A DNA stretch of 64,000 bases, taken from assembly GCF_030315745.1 (NCBI RefSeq), contig NZ_JASXSH010000005.1, positions 62,001 through 126,000 on the forward strand, written 5' to 3'. Positions within the stretch are counted from its first letter, which is position 1. Each line of letters opens with the position of its first letter. Below the pieces are notes generated by a model. The model saw only the letters and a list, made by a program, of their open reading frames with translations, was not told where the DNA came from and made no database searches. The stretch comes from Gordonia heveisoli (GTDB taxonomy: Bacteria > Actinomycetota > Actinomycetes > Mycobacteriales > Mycobacteriaceae). Both the position numbers and the translations under genes were made by a program. This document shows, one piece after another, positions 48,617 through 59,279 of the stretch.

Positions 48617-49839
48617 CACCCCAGCGGATCAGTTCCGCCGCCGCGCGTCGAATTGCGTTGGCTGCACAGGGTTTTGCCGATCGGGCACCCGCAGCGACGC
48701 CCACGCGAGCCCACCTGCGTCGGGTCGTCGGACGCACGAATCTCATCCAGATGGATTCGGTGAACATCGTGGCTCGGGCCCATTACCTGCCGATGTTCAG
48801 TCGCATCGGATCCTACGATCCGGCGATACTGGAGCGGGCCGCCGCCGGTGGCAACCGGCTCCTCGTCGAATACTGGGCGCATGAGGCGGCGCTCATCCCG
48901 ATCGACGACTGGCCCCTGTTCGGCTGGCGGATGCAGGATTTCGCTGACGGTCGCTACCGGTACACCCGTGAGGTGATGGCGAACAACCGTCAGCTCGCCG
49001 CCGACGTCACCGCGGTGATCGCCGAACACGGCCCGAGTATGCCCCGCGACATCGAGGCAGCACTGGGCATCGAGCGCGCACCCGGTGTGGCGGGTGGCTG
49101 GTGGAACCGTGGCGAGGTCAAACACGTCTGTGAGGCGATGTTCGCCTCCGGTGAGCTATCGGCGGTGCGCGACAACGGTTTCCGTCGCTACTACGACCTC
49201 ACTGAGCGGGTCGTCGGGGCTGAACGAGTGGGCGCCAAACCCGATCGTGCGACGGCCCACCGGGAACTGACCGCGCGGGCGGCGTCCGCACTGGGGGTGG
49301 CGACCGTCGCGGATCTGGCCGACTACTACCGGCTCAAGGCCGCCGAGGTACGCCCGGCGGTCGCCGACCTCGTCGACGACGGCGTCCTCGACGAGGTGAG
49401 TGTCGACGGCTGGAAGGACCCGGCCTATCTACACCGGGAGGCGCGCACACCGCGCCGCGTCGCAGGGTCGGCGATCCTGTCGCCCTTCGACCCGCTGATC
49501 TTCTTCCGGCCCCGGGTCGAGCGCCTGTTCGACTTTCACTACCGCATCGAGATCTATGTGCCCGCACACAAACGAGTCCACGGCTACTATGTGCTGCCCT
49601 ACCTGTTCGACGAGTCGATCGTCGCCCGCGTCGACCTCAAGGCCGACCGCAAAGCCGGTGTGCTGCAGGTCCTCTCGGCCCACCGCGAAGATGGGCACGA
49701 CGATTCGGAGGTCGCCGCCCGGCTGGCGGTGGATCTGGCCGAATTGGCGTCGTGGTGCGGACTCGACTCGGTGTCGGTGAACCGACGCGGCGCGCTGTCC
49801 GGTGCGCTGCGCGGGGCCGTCGCCGAACTCGACCGATAG
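48613..49839 (+). CDS. YcaQ-like winged-helix DNA glycosylase (HTH_42)
   Basis: The 408-residue protein belongs to the HTH_42 (DUF1006) family of DNA glycosylases that includes AlkZ and YcaQ. Residues 46-48 in NLIQMDSVN form QMD, the QΦD motif reported for YcaQ-like members that repair interstrand crosslinks. AlkZ-like members have QΦQ. Other family features are ARAHYLPMFSRIGSYDP, EYWAHEAALIPIDDWPLFGWRM and SAILSPFDPLIFFRPRVERLFDFHYRIEIYVPAHKRVHGYYVLP. The ATG overlaps the dfrA stop, so it is coupled to thyA-dfrA. Confidence 0.9.
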   Translation: MTPQRISSAAARRIALAAQGFADRAPAATPTRAHLRRVVGRTNLIQMDSVNIVARAHYLPMFSRIGSYDPAILERAAAGGNRLLVEYWAHEAALIPIDDWPLFGWRMQDFADGRYRYTREVMANNRQLAADVTAVIAEHGPSMPRDIEAALGIERAPGVAGGWWNRGEVKHVCEAMFASGELSAVRDNGFRRYYDLTERVVGAERVGAKPDRATAHRELTARAASALGVATVADLADYYRLKAAEVRPAVADLVDDGVLDEVSVDGWKDPAYLHREARTPRRVAGSAILSPFDPLIFFRPRVERLFDFHYRIEIYVPAHKRVHGYYVLPYLFDESIVARVDLKADRKAGVLQVLSAHREDGHDDSEVAARLAVDLAELASWCGLDSVSVNRRGALSGALRGAVAELDR

Positions 49840-49844
49840 CGGCC

Positions 49845-51362
49845 TCAGCTGATCGCGACCAGCGCGTCGAGTACGTCGTCGGGAATGACGATGTCGCGCT
49901 TCTGGATCTTGCCGGTCGCACCGGTCGGCAGGGCGTCGACGAACCAGATGTGACGCGGATACTTATAGGCCGCGACCCGCTCTTTGACGAAGCTGCGCAA
50001 CTCGTCCGCGGAGGCGCTGCCGGCTTCTTTGACCTGGATGACCGCGGCGACGTCCTCGCCGAGCGTCGGATGCGCGACCCCGATGACGGCGGCACCGGCC
50101 ACCGCGGGATGCTCGTAGAGCACCTCTTCGACCTCACGCGGATAGATGTTCATGCCCCCGCGGATGATCATGTCCTTGGTGCGGTCGACGATCCGGTAGT
50201 AACCGTCGACGTCCCGGGTGCCGATATCCCCGGAGGAGAACCAGCCGTCGGCGTCGATCGCAGCGACCGTCGCCTCCGGTGCGTTCCAATACCCCTGCAT
50301 GATGTTGTGGCCGCGGATCTGGATCTCGCCGGGGGTGTCGATGCCGACCGGCTCACCGGTGACACCCACCACTCGCATCTCGACGCCTTCGATCGGAACT
50401 CCGATCGTCCCGGCCCGACGCTCGATGTCCGGACGGTTGAAGGAGGCTAGCGGCGAGGTCTCCGACAATCCGTAGCCCTCCAGGATGACCGCGTCGAATG
50501 CCTCCTCGAACTCGACGATGACCTGTGCCGGAAGTGCGGAACCACCGGAACAGCAGACACGGAGGGAACTGGTGTCGTCGTCGGCCCGGCGTGCGGCGAT
50601 CAGAGCCGAATACATGGTCGGGACACCGAGAAACGCGGTGGCCTGGTCGGCGGCGATGGTGTCGAGCACCAGCCGCGGGTCGAAGCGGGGAATGAGCGAC
50701 AGCGCAGACTGCGCCCGCACCGCGGCATTGAGTCCGCAGGTGAGCCCGAAGACGTGGAACAGCGGCAGGCACCCCATGACGATGTCGTCGGGGGTGGCCG
50801 ACAACAGTGTGCGGGCTGCGATCTCGGCATTGCGGGCGAGTCCCGCCACGGTCAAGGCCGCGCCCTTGGGTTTACCGGTGGTGCCGGAGGTGTGCAGGAT
50901 CACCGCGATGTCGTCGTCGGTGCGGTCGACCGGCGCCGGTTGCGGTGTCGCAGTGGCGATCCGCTCCGTCAGGTCGTCGTCGGCGATGATGCAGTGTGTG
51001 CCGGCCGCCTGCGCGCCGGCCTGCGCCTCGTTGGCGAAGGTCTCCACCGCGAACAGCACACGCGCGGACGTATTGGCCAGGTAGTACTCGACCTCGCGGG
51101 CCTTGAGCAGGGGATTCATCGGCACCGCGACGGCTCCGGCGTGCTGGATGCCATAGAAGAGGATCGGGTACTCGCACACGTTCGGAAGCATCAGACCGAC
51201 GCGGTCGCCGGGACCGACCCCGAGCTCGCCGAGCAGCGTCGCCACCCGCGCCGCAGCATCGTTGAACTCGGCGTAGGTAAAGGTCACCGCGCCGCACTTC
51301 AGAGCCAGGGCCTCGCCCCGCACGGTGGCCGCGGTGACGAGGTTCGCACTCAGCTGGTTCAT
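49845..51362 (-). CDS. long-chain acyl-CoA ligase (AMP-binding)
   Basis: The 505-residue protein activates a carboxylic acid, probably a fatty acid, to its CoA ester. It has the AMP loop ILHTSGTTGKPKGAAL, the motif GYGLSETSP, and the C-terminal DGWFSSGDIGTRDVDGYYRIVDRTKDMIIRGGMNIYPREVEEVL. The catalytic Lys is in GATGKIQKRDI near the end. The exact substrate is unknown. The ATG is at 51362. It may be co-regulated with the PucR-type gene just upstream on the same strand. Confidence 0.93.
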   Translation of the reverse strand: MNQLSANLVTAATVRGEALALKCGAVTFTYAEFNDAAARVATLLGELGVGPGDRVGLMLPNVCEYPILFYGIQHAGAVAVPMNPLLKAREVEYYLANTSARVLFAVETFANEAQAGAQAAGTHCIIADDDLTERIATATPQPAPVDRTDDDIAVILHTSGTTGKPKGAALTVAGLARNAEIAARTLLSATPDDIVMGCLPLFHVFGLTCGLNAAVRAQSALSLIPRFDPRLVLDTIAADQATAFLGVPTMYSALIAARRADDDTSSLRVCCSGGSALPAQVIVEFEEAFDAVILEGYGLSETSPLASFNRPDIERRAGTIGVPIEGVEMRVVGVTGEPVGIDTPGEIQIRGHNIMQGYWNAPEATVAAIDADGWFSSGDIGTRDVDGYYRIVDRTKDMIIRGGMNIYPREVEEVLYEHPAVAGAAVIGVAHPTLGEDVAAVIQVKEAGSASADELRSFVKERVAAYKYPRHIWFVDALPTGATGKIQKRDIVIPDDVLDALVAIS

Positions 51363-51513
51363 CGGTTCTTCGTCGCTCCCTGGGCAGTGATCACGTCATC
51401 ATCCAGAATGAGGCCCGGAGCACTCGCTCACCTATGTGTGCCGACCAACACCGAATGCCCTCCAGCTGTGCACGTGCACAACCGAACTGGTGGACATGGT
51501 GTGCGGACCGCGG

Positions 51514-52734
51514 TCAGGGTGAGTCCGGCGACACCGGAAAATAGGTGTCCACCTCGAAGGCGAGGCAGAGTTCGGCGAGTTCACGCGGTGCAGTCGTCGA
51601 GCGGCCGGTCAGCTCTTCGATGCGCCGCAACCGATGCCGGACGGTGTTTCGGTGCACGAACAGTGCCTCGGCCGTCGTCGACACGCTGCCGCCGGCGTCG
51701 ACCCAGGCGCGGAAGGTGTCGAAGAGTGGCCGTCGATCCTCGGCGGAGAGGCTGTAGAGCCCGCGCAGCACCGTCCTGGCCAGATCGGTGGTGACCGCGG
51801 GGGCGGACACCGCTGCGATCCCCAGGACCGACGCGTCGAATTCGGTCAACCCCGTACCTGGACTGTTGAGTGCGATCCGCGCGTAGCGCAACGACTGTGG
51901 GGTGTCGGCCAGCTCGGGGTAGGCGGCGCTGACCCCGACCCGCCCCGTGGCGGTCCGCCCCAGCAGCGCCAGTGCGGTCCGCCGTGCTTCGACCGTCGGC
52001 ACATGCACGAGCCCGATCTGTTCGTCGGGCAGCAGCCGCCATGCTGAATGCAGATCGATTGCGCGCAAGCGCGATTCGATACCGGGTAAGGCCTGCTTGC
52101 CGACCGACGGGGGTGCGGCCGCCACCGCGAGATAGGGGCCGCGCGTCGGGATCCGCAGATGGGCGGCAACCTCCCACAGCGTCGCAGTCGAGGTGATCCG
52201 GCCCTCCAGGAGGTGTTCGGTCAGTGCGGCACGCTCGGCGGCGTCGTCGAGGACGTTGCCGGTGGTCTGCTCGCGGTGGGCGACGGCCATATCCGAGATG
52301 AAGCGGTCCTCGGCCAGCCACATGCGTGCGGTCGCGTCGAGCAGTGCGCGCCGGGACAACTGGGGATGAGCTTCGGCGACCTGGCGAAACTCCGCCCACA
52401 TAATCTGAAAGCCGATCCGGTAGGCGTGCATCAGAGCGGCCAGCGGAACACCGGCAGCGGCCCGTCCCGAACCGGTCACCCGCGCGGGTCCGGTGTCGAA
52501 GTCCTCGTTGCCCCGCAGCCCTTGGATGACCCGCGCGAAGTTGTCGGCGATGGTCTCCTCGATTTCCGCGGCGGTCACCACGTCGGTGGTCGCATAGAAC
52601 TCCACATCCCGCTGGATCGCTTCGGTCACCCGCACCGACAGCCCGTCGAGCCGACGGATCAGCAGGGTGGTGATGCGGTCGAGCTCACCGTCGACATCGG
52701 TGGGCCACGGCTCGGGTGCGGGGGATGGGGCCAC
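51514..52734 (-). CDS. PucR-type regulator (GGDEF-like/HTH_30)
   Basis: The 406-residue protein has a helical N-terminal half (RALLDATARMWLAEDRFISDMAVAHREQ) and a middle CdaR/GGDEF-like region. It ends in a PucR HTH (LFDTFRAWVDAGGSVSTTAEALFVHRNTVRHRLRRIEELTGRS). Such regulators control catabolism of small molecules in actinobacteria. The acyl-CoA ligase gene downstream on the same strand is a possible target. The GTG at 52734 is chosen because the upstream codons shadow rarD. An ATG farther up would overlap that gene. Confidence 0.85.
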   Translation of the reverse strand: MAPSPAPEPWPTDVDGELDRITTLLIRRLDGLSVRVTEAIQRDVEFYATTDVVTAAEIEETIADNFARVIQGLRGNEDFDTGPARVTGSGRAAAGVPLAALMHAYRIGFQIMWAEFRQVAEAHPQLSRRALLDATARMWLAEDRFISDMAVAHREQTTGNVLDDAAERAALTEHLLEGRITSTATLWEVAAHLRIPTRGPYLAVAAAPPSVGKQALPGIESRLRAIDLHSAWRLLPDEQIGLVHVPTVEARRTALALLGRTATGRVGVSAAYPELADTPQSLRYARIALNSPGTGLTEFDASVLGIAAVSAPAVTTDLARTVLRGLYSLSAEDRRPLFDTFRAWVDAGGSVSTTAEALFVHRNTVRHRLRRIEELTGRSTTAPRELAELCLAFEVDTYFPVSPDSP

Positions 52735-52766
52735 GCCGCCATTCTCGCCTGCGAGACACTGATCGG

Positions 52767-53672
52767 GTGAACGAACCGGCGCACCCGACCCACGTCCGGC
52801 ACCCGGTCGACGCGCGTGGCACCGCCGCGGGCTTCGGCGCCTATGTGACGTGGGGTCTGTTCCCACTGTTCTTCACCCTGGTGGAACGCTCGGGTGCGCT
52901 CGAAGTGCTCGCGTACCGGGTCATCTGGATGCTCGTGGTGATGATCGTCGTACTCGCGGCACTCGGCGAACTGGGTACGCTGCGTTCGATCTCGGCGCGT
53001 TCGTGGGGAATCGTCACCGCGGCAAGCACACTCATCTGCGTCAACTGGGGTGTGTACATCTATGCGGTGACGTCGGGCAACGTCGTCGAGGCCGCGCTGG
53101 GCTACTACATCAATCCGCTTGTCAGTGTCCTGCTCGGCGTGCTGGTCTTCGGTGAACGACTCAGTCGGCCCACCATCGCCGCATTGGCGCTGGCCACCGC
53201 GGCGGTGGTGGTCATCACCATCGACTACGGTCGGCCGCCGGTCATCGCCCTGCTCCTCGCATTCACCTTCGGAACCTACGGGCTGTGCAAGAAGGTCATC
53301 GACCTGCGGCCGCGCACGAGTCTGACGGCCGAAGGCATCGTCGCGGCGCCGGTGGCGATCATCTATGTGATCGTTCTCGCCGCCGTGAGTACCACCACCT
53401 TCACCACCAGCGGGATCGGCTACACCCTGCTGCTGATGGCGGCGGGTCCGCTGACCGCCATTCCGTTGCTGTTGTTCGGCGTTGCTGCGCAACGGATTCC
53501 GCTGAGCATGCTCGGTCTGCTGCAATATGTGACGCCGACGCTGCAAATGTTGCTCGGTGTCCTGGTGCTGGGTGAGACGGTGTCCGCGGCGCGGTGGATC
53601 GGATTCGCCCTGATCTGGACCGCCCTGGTGATCTTCACCGTGGATCTGCAGCGGCGTCCGGCCCGCCCCTGA
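52767..53672 (+). CDS. rarD: EamA transporter RarD
   Basis: The 301-residue protein has about 10 membrane segments of the drug/metabolite transporter superfamily: AAGFGAYVTWGLFPLFFTLVERSGALEVLAYRVIWML, ICVNWGVYIYAVTSGNVVEAALGYYINPLVSVLLGVLVFGERLS, and LGLLQYVTPTLQMLLGVLVLGET. These motifs are those of RarD. The substrate is not known. GTG 52767 is the best start. It is divergent from the PucR-type gene, with about 32 bp between the starts. Confidence 0.92.
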   Translation: MNEPAHPTHVRHPVDARGTAAGFGAYVTWGLFPLFFTLVERSGALEVLAYRVIWMLVVMIVVLAALGELGTLRSISARSWGIVTAASTLICVNWGVYIYAVTSGNVVEAALGYYINPLVSVLLGVLVFGERLSRPTIAALALATAAVVVITIDYGRPPVIALLLAFTFGTYGLCKKVIDLRPRTSLTAEGIVAAPVAIIYVIVLAAVSTTTFTTSGIGYTLLLMAAGPLTAIPLLLFGVAAQRIPLSMLGLLQYVTPTLQMLLGVLVLGETVSAARWIGFALIWTALVIFTVDLQRRPARP

Positions 53673-53765
53673 GGCCGGTGGGCAGCACGGCGCGCGAGAT
53701 GACACAGTAGGGGGCTGATGATGGAAGGGCGATCCTTCCCCGAACCTCGAAGGAACAGGCAGACG

Positions 53766-54527
53766 ATGGCGTTCTCGGCCGACGGTAAGACCTACGCACT
53801 GGTGATGTTCGACCTCGACGACACGCTGGCCGACTCGAAGAGCCCGCTGGACGATCAGATGGTGGACCTGCTGAAGCGGATGCTCGAGCGGGGTCTCGGC
53901 TGCATCATCTCCGGTGGACGGTTCGAGCAGTTCCAGAAGCAGGTCCTCGACCGCCTCGGCGTCTTCGACACCATCGGCAACCTGCACCTGATGCCCACCT
54001 GCGGCACCCAGTACGTCCGGTGGTCGGGGGACGAATGGGAAACCGTCTACGCCGAATACCTCACCGATGACCAGAAACAGCGCACCCTCGAGGTGCTGGA
54101 GACCGGGGCCAAGGAACTCGGCATCTGGGAGACACAGACGTGGGGGCCGATCCTGGAGGATCGGGGCAGCCAGATCACCTTCAGCGCGCTCGGGCAATCG
54201 GCTCCGGTCGACGCCAAGACTGCGTGGGACCCGGACGGCCGCAAGAAGGAATCCCTACGCGCCCACGCCGCACGCCTGCTGCCCGATCTGGAGGTGCGCA
54301 GCGGCGGTTCGACGTCGGTCGACGTCACCAAGAAGGGCATCGACAAGGCCTACGGCGCCCGCAGGCTGATGGAGATCCTCGACCTCGGCACCGAGGACAT
54401 CTTGTTCTTCGGTGACCGCCTCGACGAGGGCGGCAACGACTACCCTGTCAAGGCGCTGGGGATCGACTCGATCGCCGTGCACGGCTGGCAGGACACGCAC
54501 ACCAAGCTGTCGGCGATCCTCGACTGA
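53766..54527 (+). CDS. HAD-IIB phosphatase, similar to eukaryotic-type phosphomannomutase
   Basis: The 253-residue protein has the HAD motif I FDLDDTLADSKSPL, motif II ISGGRFEQF and motif IV FFGDRLDEGGNDYPV. The segment GGSTSVDVTKKGIDKAYGARRLM and the GGND step resemble the eukaryotic PMM1/PMM2 family (GG..SFDVFP.GWDK..., FFGDK..PGGND). The protein may be a phosphomannomutase-type enzyme or a sugar-phosphate phosphatase. ATG 53766 is chosen. An earlier ATG at 53718 would add a basic tail. Confidence 0.85.
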   Translation: MAFSADGKTYALVMFDLDDTLADSKSPLDDQMVDLLKRMLERGLGCIISGGRFEQFQKQVLDRLGVFDTIGNLHLMPTCGTQYVRWSGDEWETVYAEYLTDDQKQRTLEVLETGAKELGIWETQTWGPILEDRGSQITFSALGQSAPVDAKTAWDPDGRKKESLRAHAARLLPDLEVRSGGSTSVDVTKKGIDKAYGARRLMEILDLGTEDILFFGDRLDEGGNDYPVKALGIDSIAVHGWQDTHTKLSAILD

Positions 54528-54573
54528 GGATTGCAGGCAAGGGATCACAGGCAAGGGATCGCCGACAGACGGT

Positions 54574-55428
54574 TCAGCGCCGCCCGGTGAGCGGGGTATA
54601 TGCGGTCCAGCCATAGTCACCGGGCTGCACGAGCAGAGACTTCTTGAGCGAGGCGACGTCAGCGGCCGTCAGTCCCAGGCCCGCGCGGACGTAATTGTCG
54701 AAACTGCCGTAGACCTTGTCGGCGGTCGCGAATGAGGCGCGCAGCCACGCGATGTTCACCCCGTTGAGCGGGTCGTTCGCGGTGGTGTGCCGGAAGGCGT
54801 TGCTGGCCAGGTAATCCCGTTCGACGCTCACCCGGTCGACGCCCAGCACGGTCAGCAGCACGGCGGCCGTCCAGCCGGTACGGTCCTTGCCCGCGGTGCA
54901 GTGGAACAGGGCGGTATGGCCGGCGGCGGTCGTCGATTTGATGTCCAGCAGGGCGGTCCGGAATCCGCGACGCGCCTGGGGATCGGTCACGAAGGCGCGG
55001 TACGTGCCCGGCATGTCGACCAGCGCGGTCGGCGGCAATCCGCCGAGAATGTCGGCGTTGACCAGCTGTGCGCCCGGCACGGCCCGATTGGGCTGAATGG
55101 TCCGCTCCAGCGCGGTGCGCAGATCGATGACCCGACGCACATCTCGGCGCTGCAGCGTCCGCTGATCGGCCGGGGTGAGCTTGGACAGATTGTCGCTGCG
55201 GATGACCAGCTGGTTGACCAGATGTCCGTCGGCGGTGCGGTACCCGAGGAAGGTGCGGGTGTTCTCGGTGCCGGTGAGGGCGATCTCGTCCAGCACGGTG
55301 GACGTCGGGGCGGCGGTGGCCGACGGCGCGATCGACGGTACGACCAGCGCGGGCGTCGCGATCAGCGCAGCCGCGGCGACGCCTGCGGCGATCGTGCGGG
55401 AGGCGCGGGAACGGGCGGACAGGCGCAT
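54574..55428 (-). CDS. secreted tyrosine/serine phosphatase (PTP fold)
   Basis: The 284-residue protein has a signal peptide (MRLSARSRASRTIAAGVAAAALIATPALVVPSIAPSATAA) and the PTP-loop HCTAGKDRTGW (CX5R). Other family features are FRTADGHLVNQLVIRSDNLSKLTPADQRTL-like RSD and VRRVIDLRT. It resembles mycobacterial PtpB-like and other exported lipid/tyrosine phosphatases. ATG 55428 is chosen because a long N-terminal extension to 55509 has no hydrophobic start. It acts outside the membrane. Confidence 0.9.
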   Translation of the reverse strand: MRLSARSRASRTIAAGVAAAALIATPALVVPSIAPSATAAPTSTVLDEIALTGTENTRTFLGYRTADGHLVNQLVIRSDNLSKLTPADQRTLQRRDVRRVIDLRTALERTIQPNRAVPGAQLVNADILGGLPPTALVDMPGTYRAFVTDPQARRGFRTALLDIKSTTAAGHTALFHCTAGKDRTGWTAAVLLTVLGVDRVSVERDYLASNAFRHTTANDPLNGVNIAWLRASFATADKVYGSFDNYVRAGLGLTAADVASLKKSLLVQPGDYGWTAYTPLTGRR

Positions 55429-55645
55429 CGAGAACCTTTCGGTGGAGTTGATCGAGGTGGCTCGCGGGCAGGGTATCGCACCGAAATGACCGCACACCGG
55501 CGGCGACATGACCGCACGGCGGCGGAAACGGTGCCGGTCGGGTCGGATCGGGCGCCGGTGGGGTGATGGGGGAGGCGCCGGTCAGGTGGTGGACAATCGA
55601 CGGGTCTGAAGTAGTGCGACCAAGTGTGCGAAAGCGAGGCCAGAC

Positions 55646-56398
55646 GTGTCGGAACTGGTGCCCTTGAAGGTCCAGATGGTGGCGTTGACCCAATTCACCC
55701 CACCGTCCGACGTGCCGTGGTCGACCGACGCCGAGGGCGGCGAGGCACTCGTCGAGTTTGCCGGTCGCGCCTGCTATCAGAGCTGGGACAAACCCAACCC
55801 GCGCACCGCGACCAACGACGGCTACCTGCGCCACATCCTCGAAGTCGGGCACCTGTCGCTGCTCGAACACGCGAACGTGACCTTCTACATCAGCGGCATC
55901 TCGCGGTCGTGCACCCACGAGCTGATCCGGCACCGCCACTTCTCCTACTCGCAGCTGTCGCAGCGCTTCGTCCCCGAACACGATTCGAATGTGGTGGCCC
56001 CGCCCGCGATCGTCGGGGACCCCGAACTCGAAGAACTGTTCACCGCGGCAACCGACGCCAGCCGCCTGGCCTACACCGAACTGCTCGACGCGCTGGAAGC
56101 GAAGTTTGCCGACGTTCCCAACGCCATCCTGCGCCGCAAACAAGCCCGGCAGGCGGCGCGTTCGGTGCTGCCGAATGCGACCGAGACCAAGATCGTGGTC
56201 ACCGGCAACTACCGCGCCTGGCGGCACTTCGTCGGGATGCGCGCCACCGAACACGCCGACGTCGAGATCCGTCAGCTGGCCGTCGAATGTCTGCGTCAGC
56301 TCATGGCGGTGGCCCCCACCGTCTTCGGCGATTTCGAGATCGGCACGCTGGCCGACGGTACCGAGGTCGCCACGTCCCCCTTCGTGCTCGAAGGCTGA
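55646..56398 (+). CDS. thyX: flavin-dependent thymidylate synthase ThyX
   Basis: ThyX makes dTMP with FAD and NADPH and yields tetrahydrofolate, so it does not need DfrA. The 250-residue protein has the ThyX motif [13 protein letters not shown] (95-107) and [25 protein letters not shown]. The GTG start is at 55646. It is followed by dapA and rnj, as in Rv2754c-Rv2752c. The genome also carries thyA, as M. tuberculosis does. Confidence 0.96.
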   Translation: MSELVPLKVQMVALTQFTPPSDVPWSTDAEGGEALVEFAGRACYQSWDKPNPRTATNDGYLRHILEVGHLSLLEHANVTFYISGISRSCTHELIRHRHFSYSQLSQRFVPEHDSNVVAPPAIVGDPELEELFTAATDASRLAYTELLDALEAKFADVPNAILRRKQARQAARSVLPNATETKIVVTGNYRAWRHFVGMRATEHADVEIRQLAVECLRQLMAVAPTVFGDFEIGTLADGTEVATSPFVLEG

Positions 56399-57327
<929 letters not shown>

Positions 57328-57328
<1 letters not shown>

Positions 57329-59226
57329 TGTCCGGCGTCGAGCGTCAGCCGCGACGTCGCACCGCGAGCCGCAAGGCGGGTCCGCCGCAGGCCCGTCCCG
57401 AAGTGCGTCCCGAGGCAGCCGCCGCGGCTGACACCCCGGCGTCCCCCGAGCAGCCCGCCAAGAGTGGCGGAGCTCGGTCGGGCGGTCGGCGCCGCGGCGG
57501 TGGCGGGGCCAAGGCTGCCGCTCCCGCGGCTACGCCGGCGCCGGTCGATCGGCTGGGCACCCCGAGGAAGCTGCCCAAGGGCGGTATGCGGGTGGTCGCC
57601 CTCGGCGGCATCGGCGAGATCGGCCGCAACATGACGGTGTTCGAGTACGACGGACGCCTGCTGATCGTCGACTGCGGTGTGCTCTTCCCCGAGGATCAAC
57701 AGCCCGGCGTCGACCTGATCCTGCCCGATTTCTCCTACATCGAAGACCGGATGGACGACGTCGACGCCGTCGTCCTGACCCACGGTCACGAGGACCACAT
57801 CGGCGCCGTGCCGTTCCTGCTCCGCTTACGCGGCGACATCCCGGTGGTCGGCTCCAAGTTCACTCTCGCGCTGGTCGCGGCCAAGTGTCGTGAGCATCGC
57901 CTGCGCCCGAACCTGGTCGAGGTGACCGAGGGGCAGCGCACCCACCACGGCGCCTTCGACTGCGAGTATTTCGCCGTCAACCACTCCATCCCGGACGCCA
58001 TCGCGGTGGCCATCCGTACCCCGGCGGGCCTCGCGCTCCACACCGGCGACATCAAACTCGACCAGCTTCCGCTCGACGGCCGACTCACCGACCTCGCGGG
58101 GTTCAGTCGGCTCGGCGACGAAGGTGTCGATCTCTTCCTGGTCGACTCCACCAACGCTGAGGTGCCCGGTTTCGTCACTCCGGAACGTGAGATCGGCGGG
58201 GTTCTCGACACCGTCATCGGGCGGGCCAAACAGCGCGTCATCGTCGCTTCTTTCGCCAGCCACGTGCATCGCATCCAGCAGATCGTCGACGTCGCGCACA
58301 CGCACAACCGCCGCGTCGCCTTCGTCGGTCGCTCGATGGTGCGCAACATGCAGATCGCCCAGGACCTCGGCTATCTGTCGGTGCCCGACGGTGTGGTCGT
58401 CGACATGGACACCGCCGCCACCCTGCCCGATCACCGCATCGTGCTGATCTCCACCGGTTCCCAAGGTGAACCGCTGTCCGCCCTGTCCCGGATGGCGCGC
58501 GGCGAGCATCGCCAGATCAACATTCGCGCCGACGATCTCGTCGTGCTGGCCTCCTCGCTGATCCCCGGTAACGAGAACTCCGTCTTCGCCGTGGTCAACG
58601 GCCTGGCCAAGCGCGGTGCGACCGTCATCACCCAACAGTCGGCCAAGGTGCATGTCTCCGGACACGCCTCCGCGGGAGAGTTGCTGTACCTCTACAACGC
58701 GGTGCGGCCGTCGAATGCGATGCCGGTACACGGTGAGTGGCGTCACCTTCGGGCCAATGCCGCACTCGCCGTCGCGACCGGGGTGCCCGAGGACCGGGTC
58801 GTTCTCGCCGAGGACGGTGTCGTCGTCGACCTCGTCGACGGGCGGGCCGAGATCGTCGGCCGCGTGCCGGTCGGTCATGTGTACGTCGACGGGCTCTCGG
58901 TCGGCGACGTGGGCGAGTCGACCCTGTCGGAGCGGCTGGTGCTCGGTGAGGGCGGCTTCATCGCCATCACCGTCGCGGTCGATGTCGCCACCGGTCGCGC
59001 GGTCAGCACGCCGGAGGTCTCCGGCCGCGGCTTCTCCGACGATCCGAGTGCGCTCAAGGAGGCCGCGGACATCGTCGACAAGACCCTCGACACGTTGGCG
59101 GCCGAAGGCATCTCCGACACCCACCGCATCGCGCAGGCGATCCGACGGGCGGTTGGTCGCTGGGTGTCGGAGACCTATCGACGGCGTCCGATGATCGTGC
59201 CGACCGTACTTGCTGTCGGATCCTGA
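57328..59226 (+). CDS. rnj: ribonuclease J
   Basis: RNase J has 5' exonuclease and endonuclease activity in RNA decay and rRNA maturation. The 632-residue protein has a basic, Ala/Gly-rich N-terminal tail (about 1-85) and then the metallo-beta-lactamase fold with LTHGHEDHIGAVPFLL (His152, His154, Asp156, His157). The beta-CASP region contains STNAEVPGFVTPE and SGHASAGELLYLYNAVRPSNAMPVHGEWRHL, followed by the C-terminal domain. The tail may bind RNA. It follows thyX and dapA as in M. tuberculosis. Confidence 0.96.
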
Positions 59227-59266
59227 GTTCGCACAAGCGAATCCACGACTCTGGCTAGATTGACGC

Positions 59267-59272
59267 TAGGGT
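59267..59272 (+). promoter_or_regulatory. -10 element for the TIGR03085-like gene
   Basis: TAGGGT ends 7 nt before the GTG at 59280. No Shine-Dalgarno is seen. Confidence 0.45.
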
Positions 59273-59279
59273 AGTCGGG

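Noticed and set aside
54534-54560. Direct repeat CAGGCAAGGGATC between HAD and phosphatase genes
   Set aside because: Two short copies only, with no nearby promoter or known site. Probably a small duplication.
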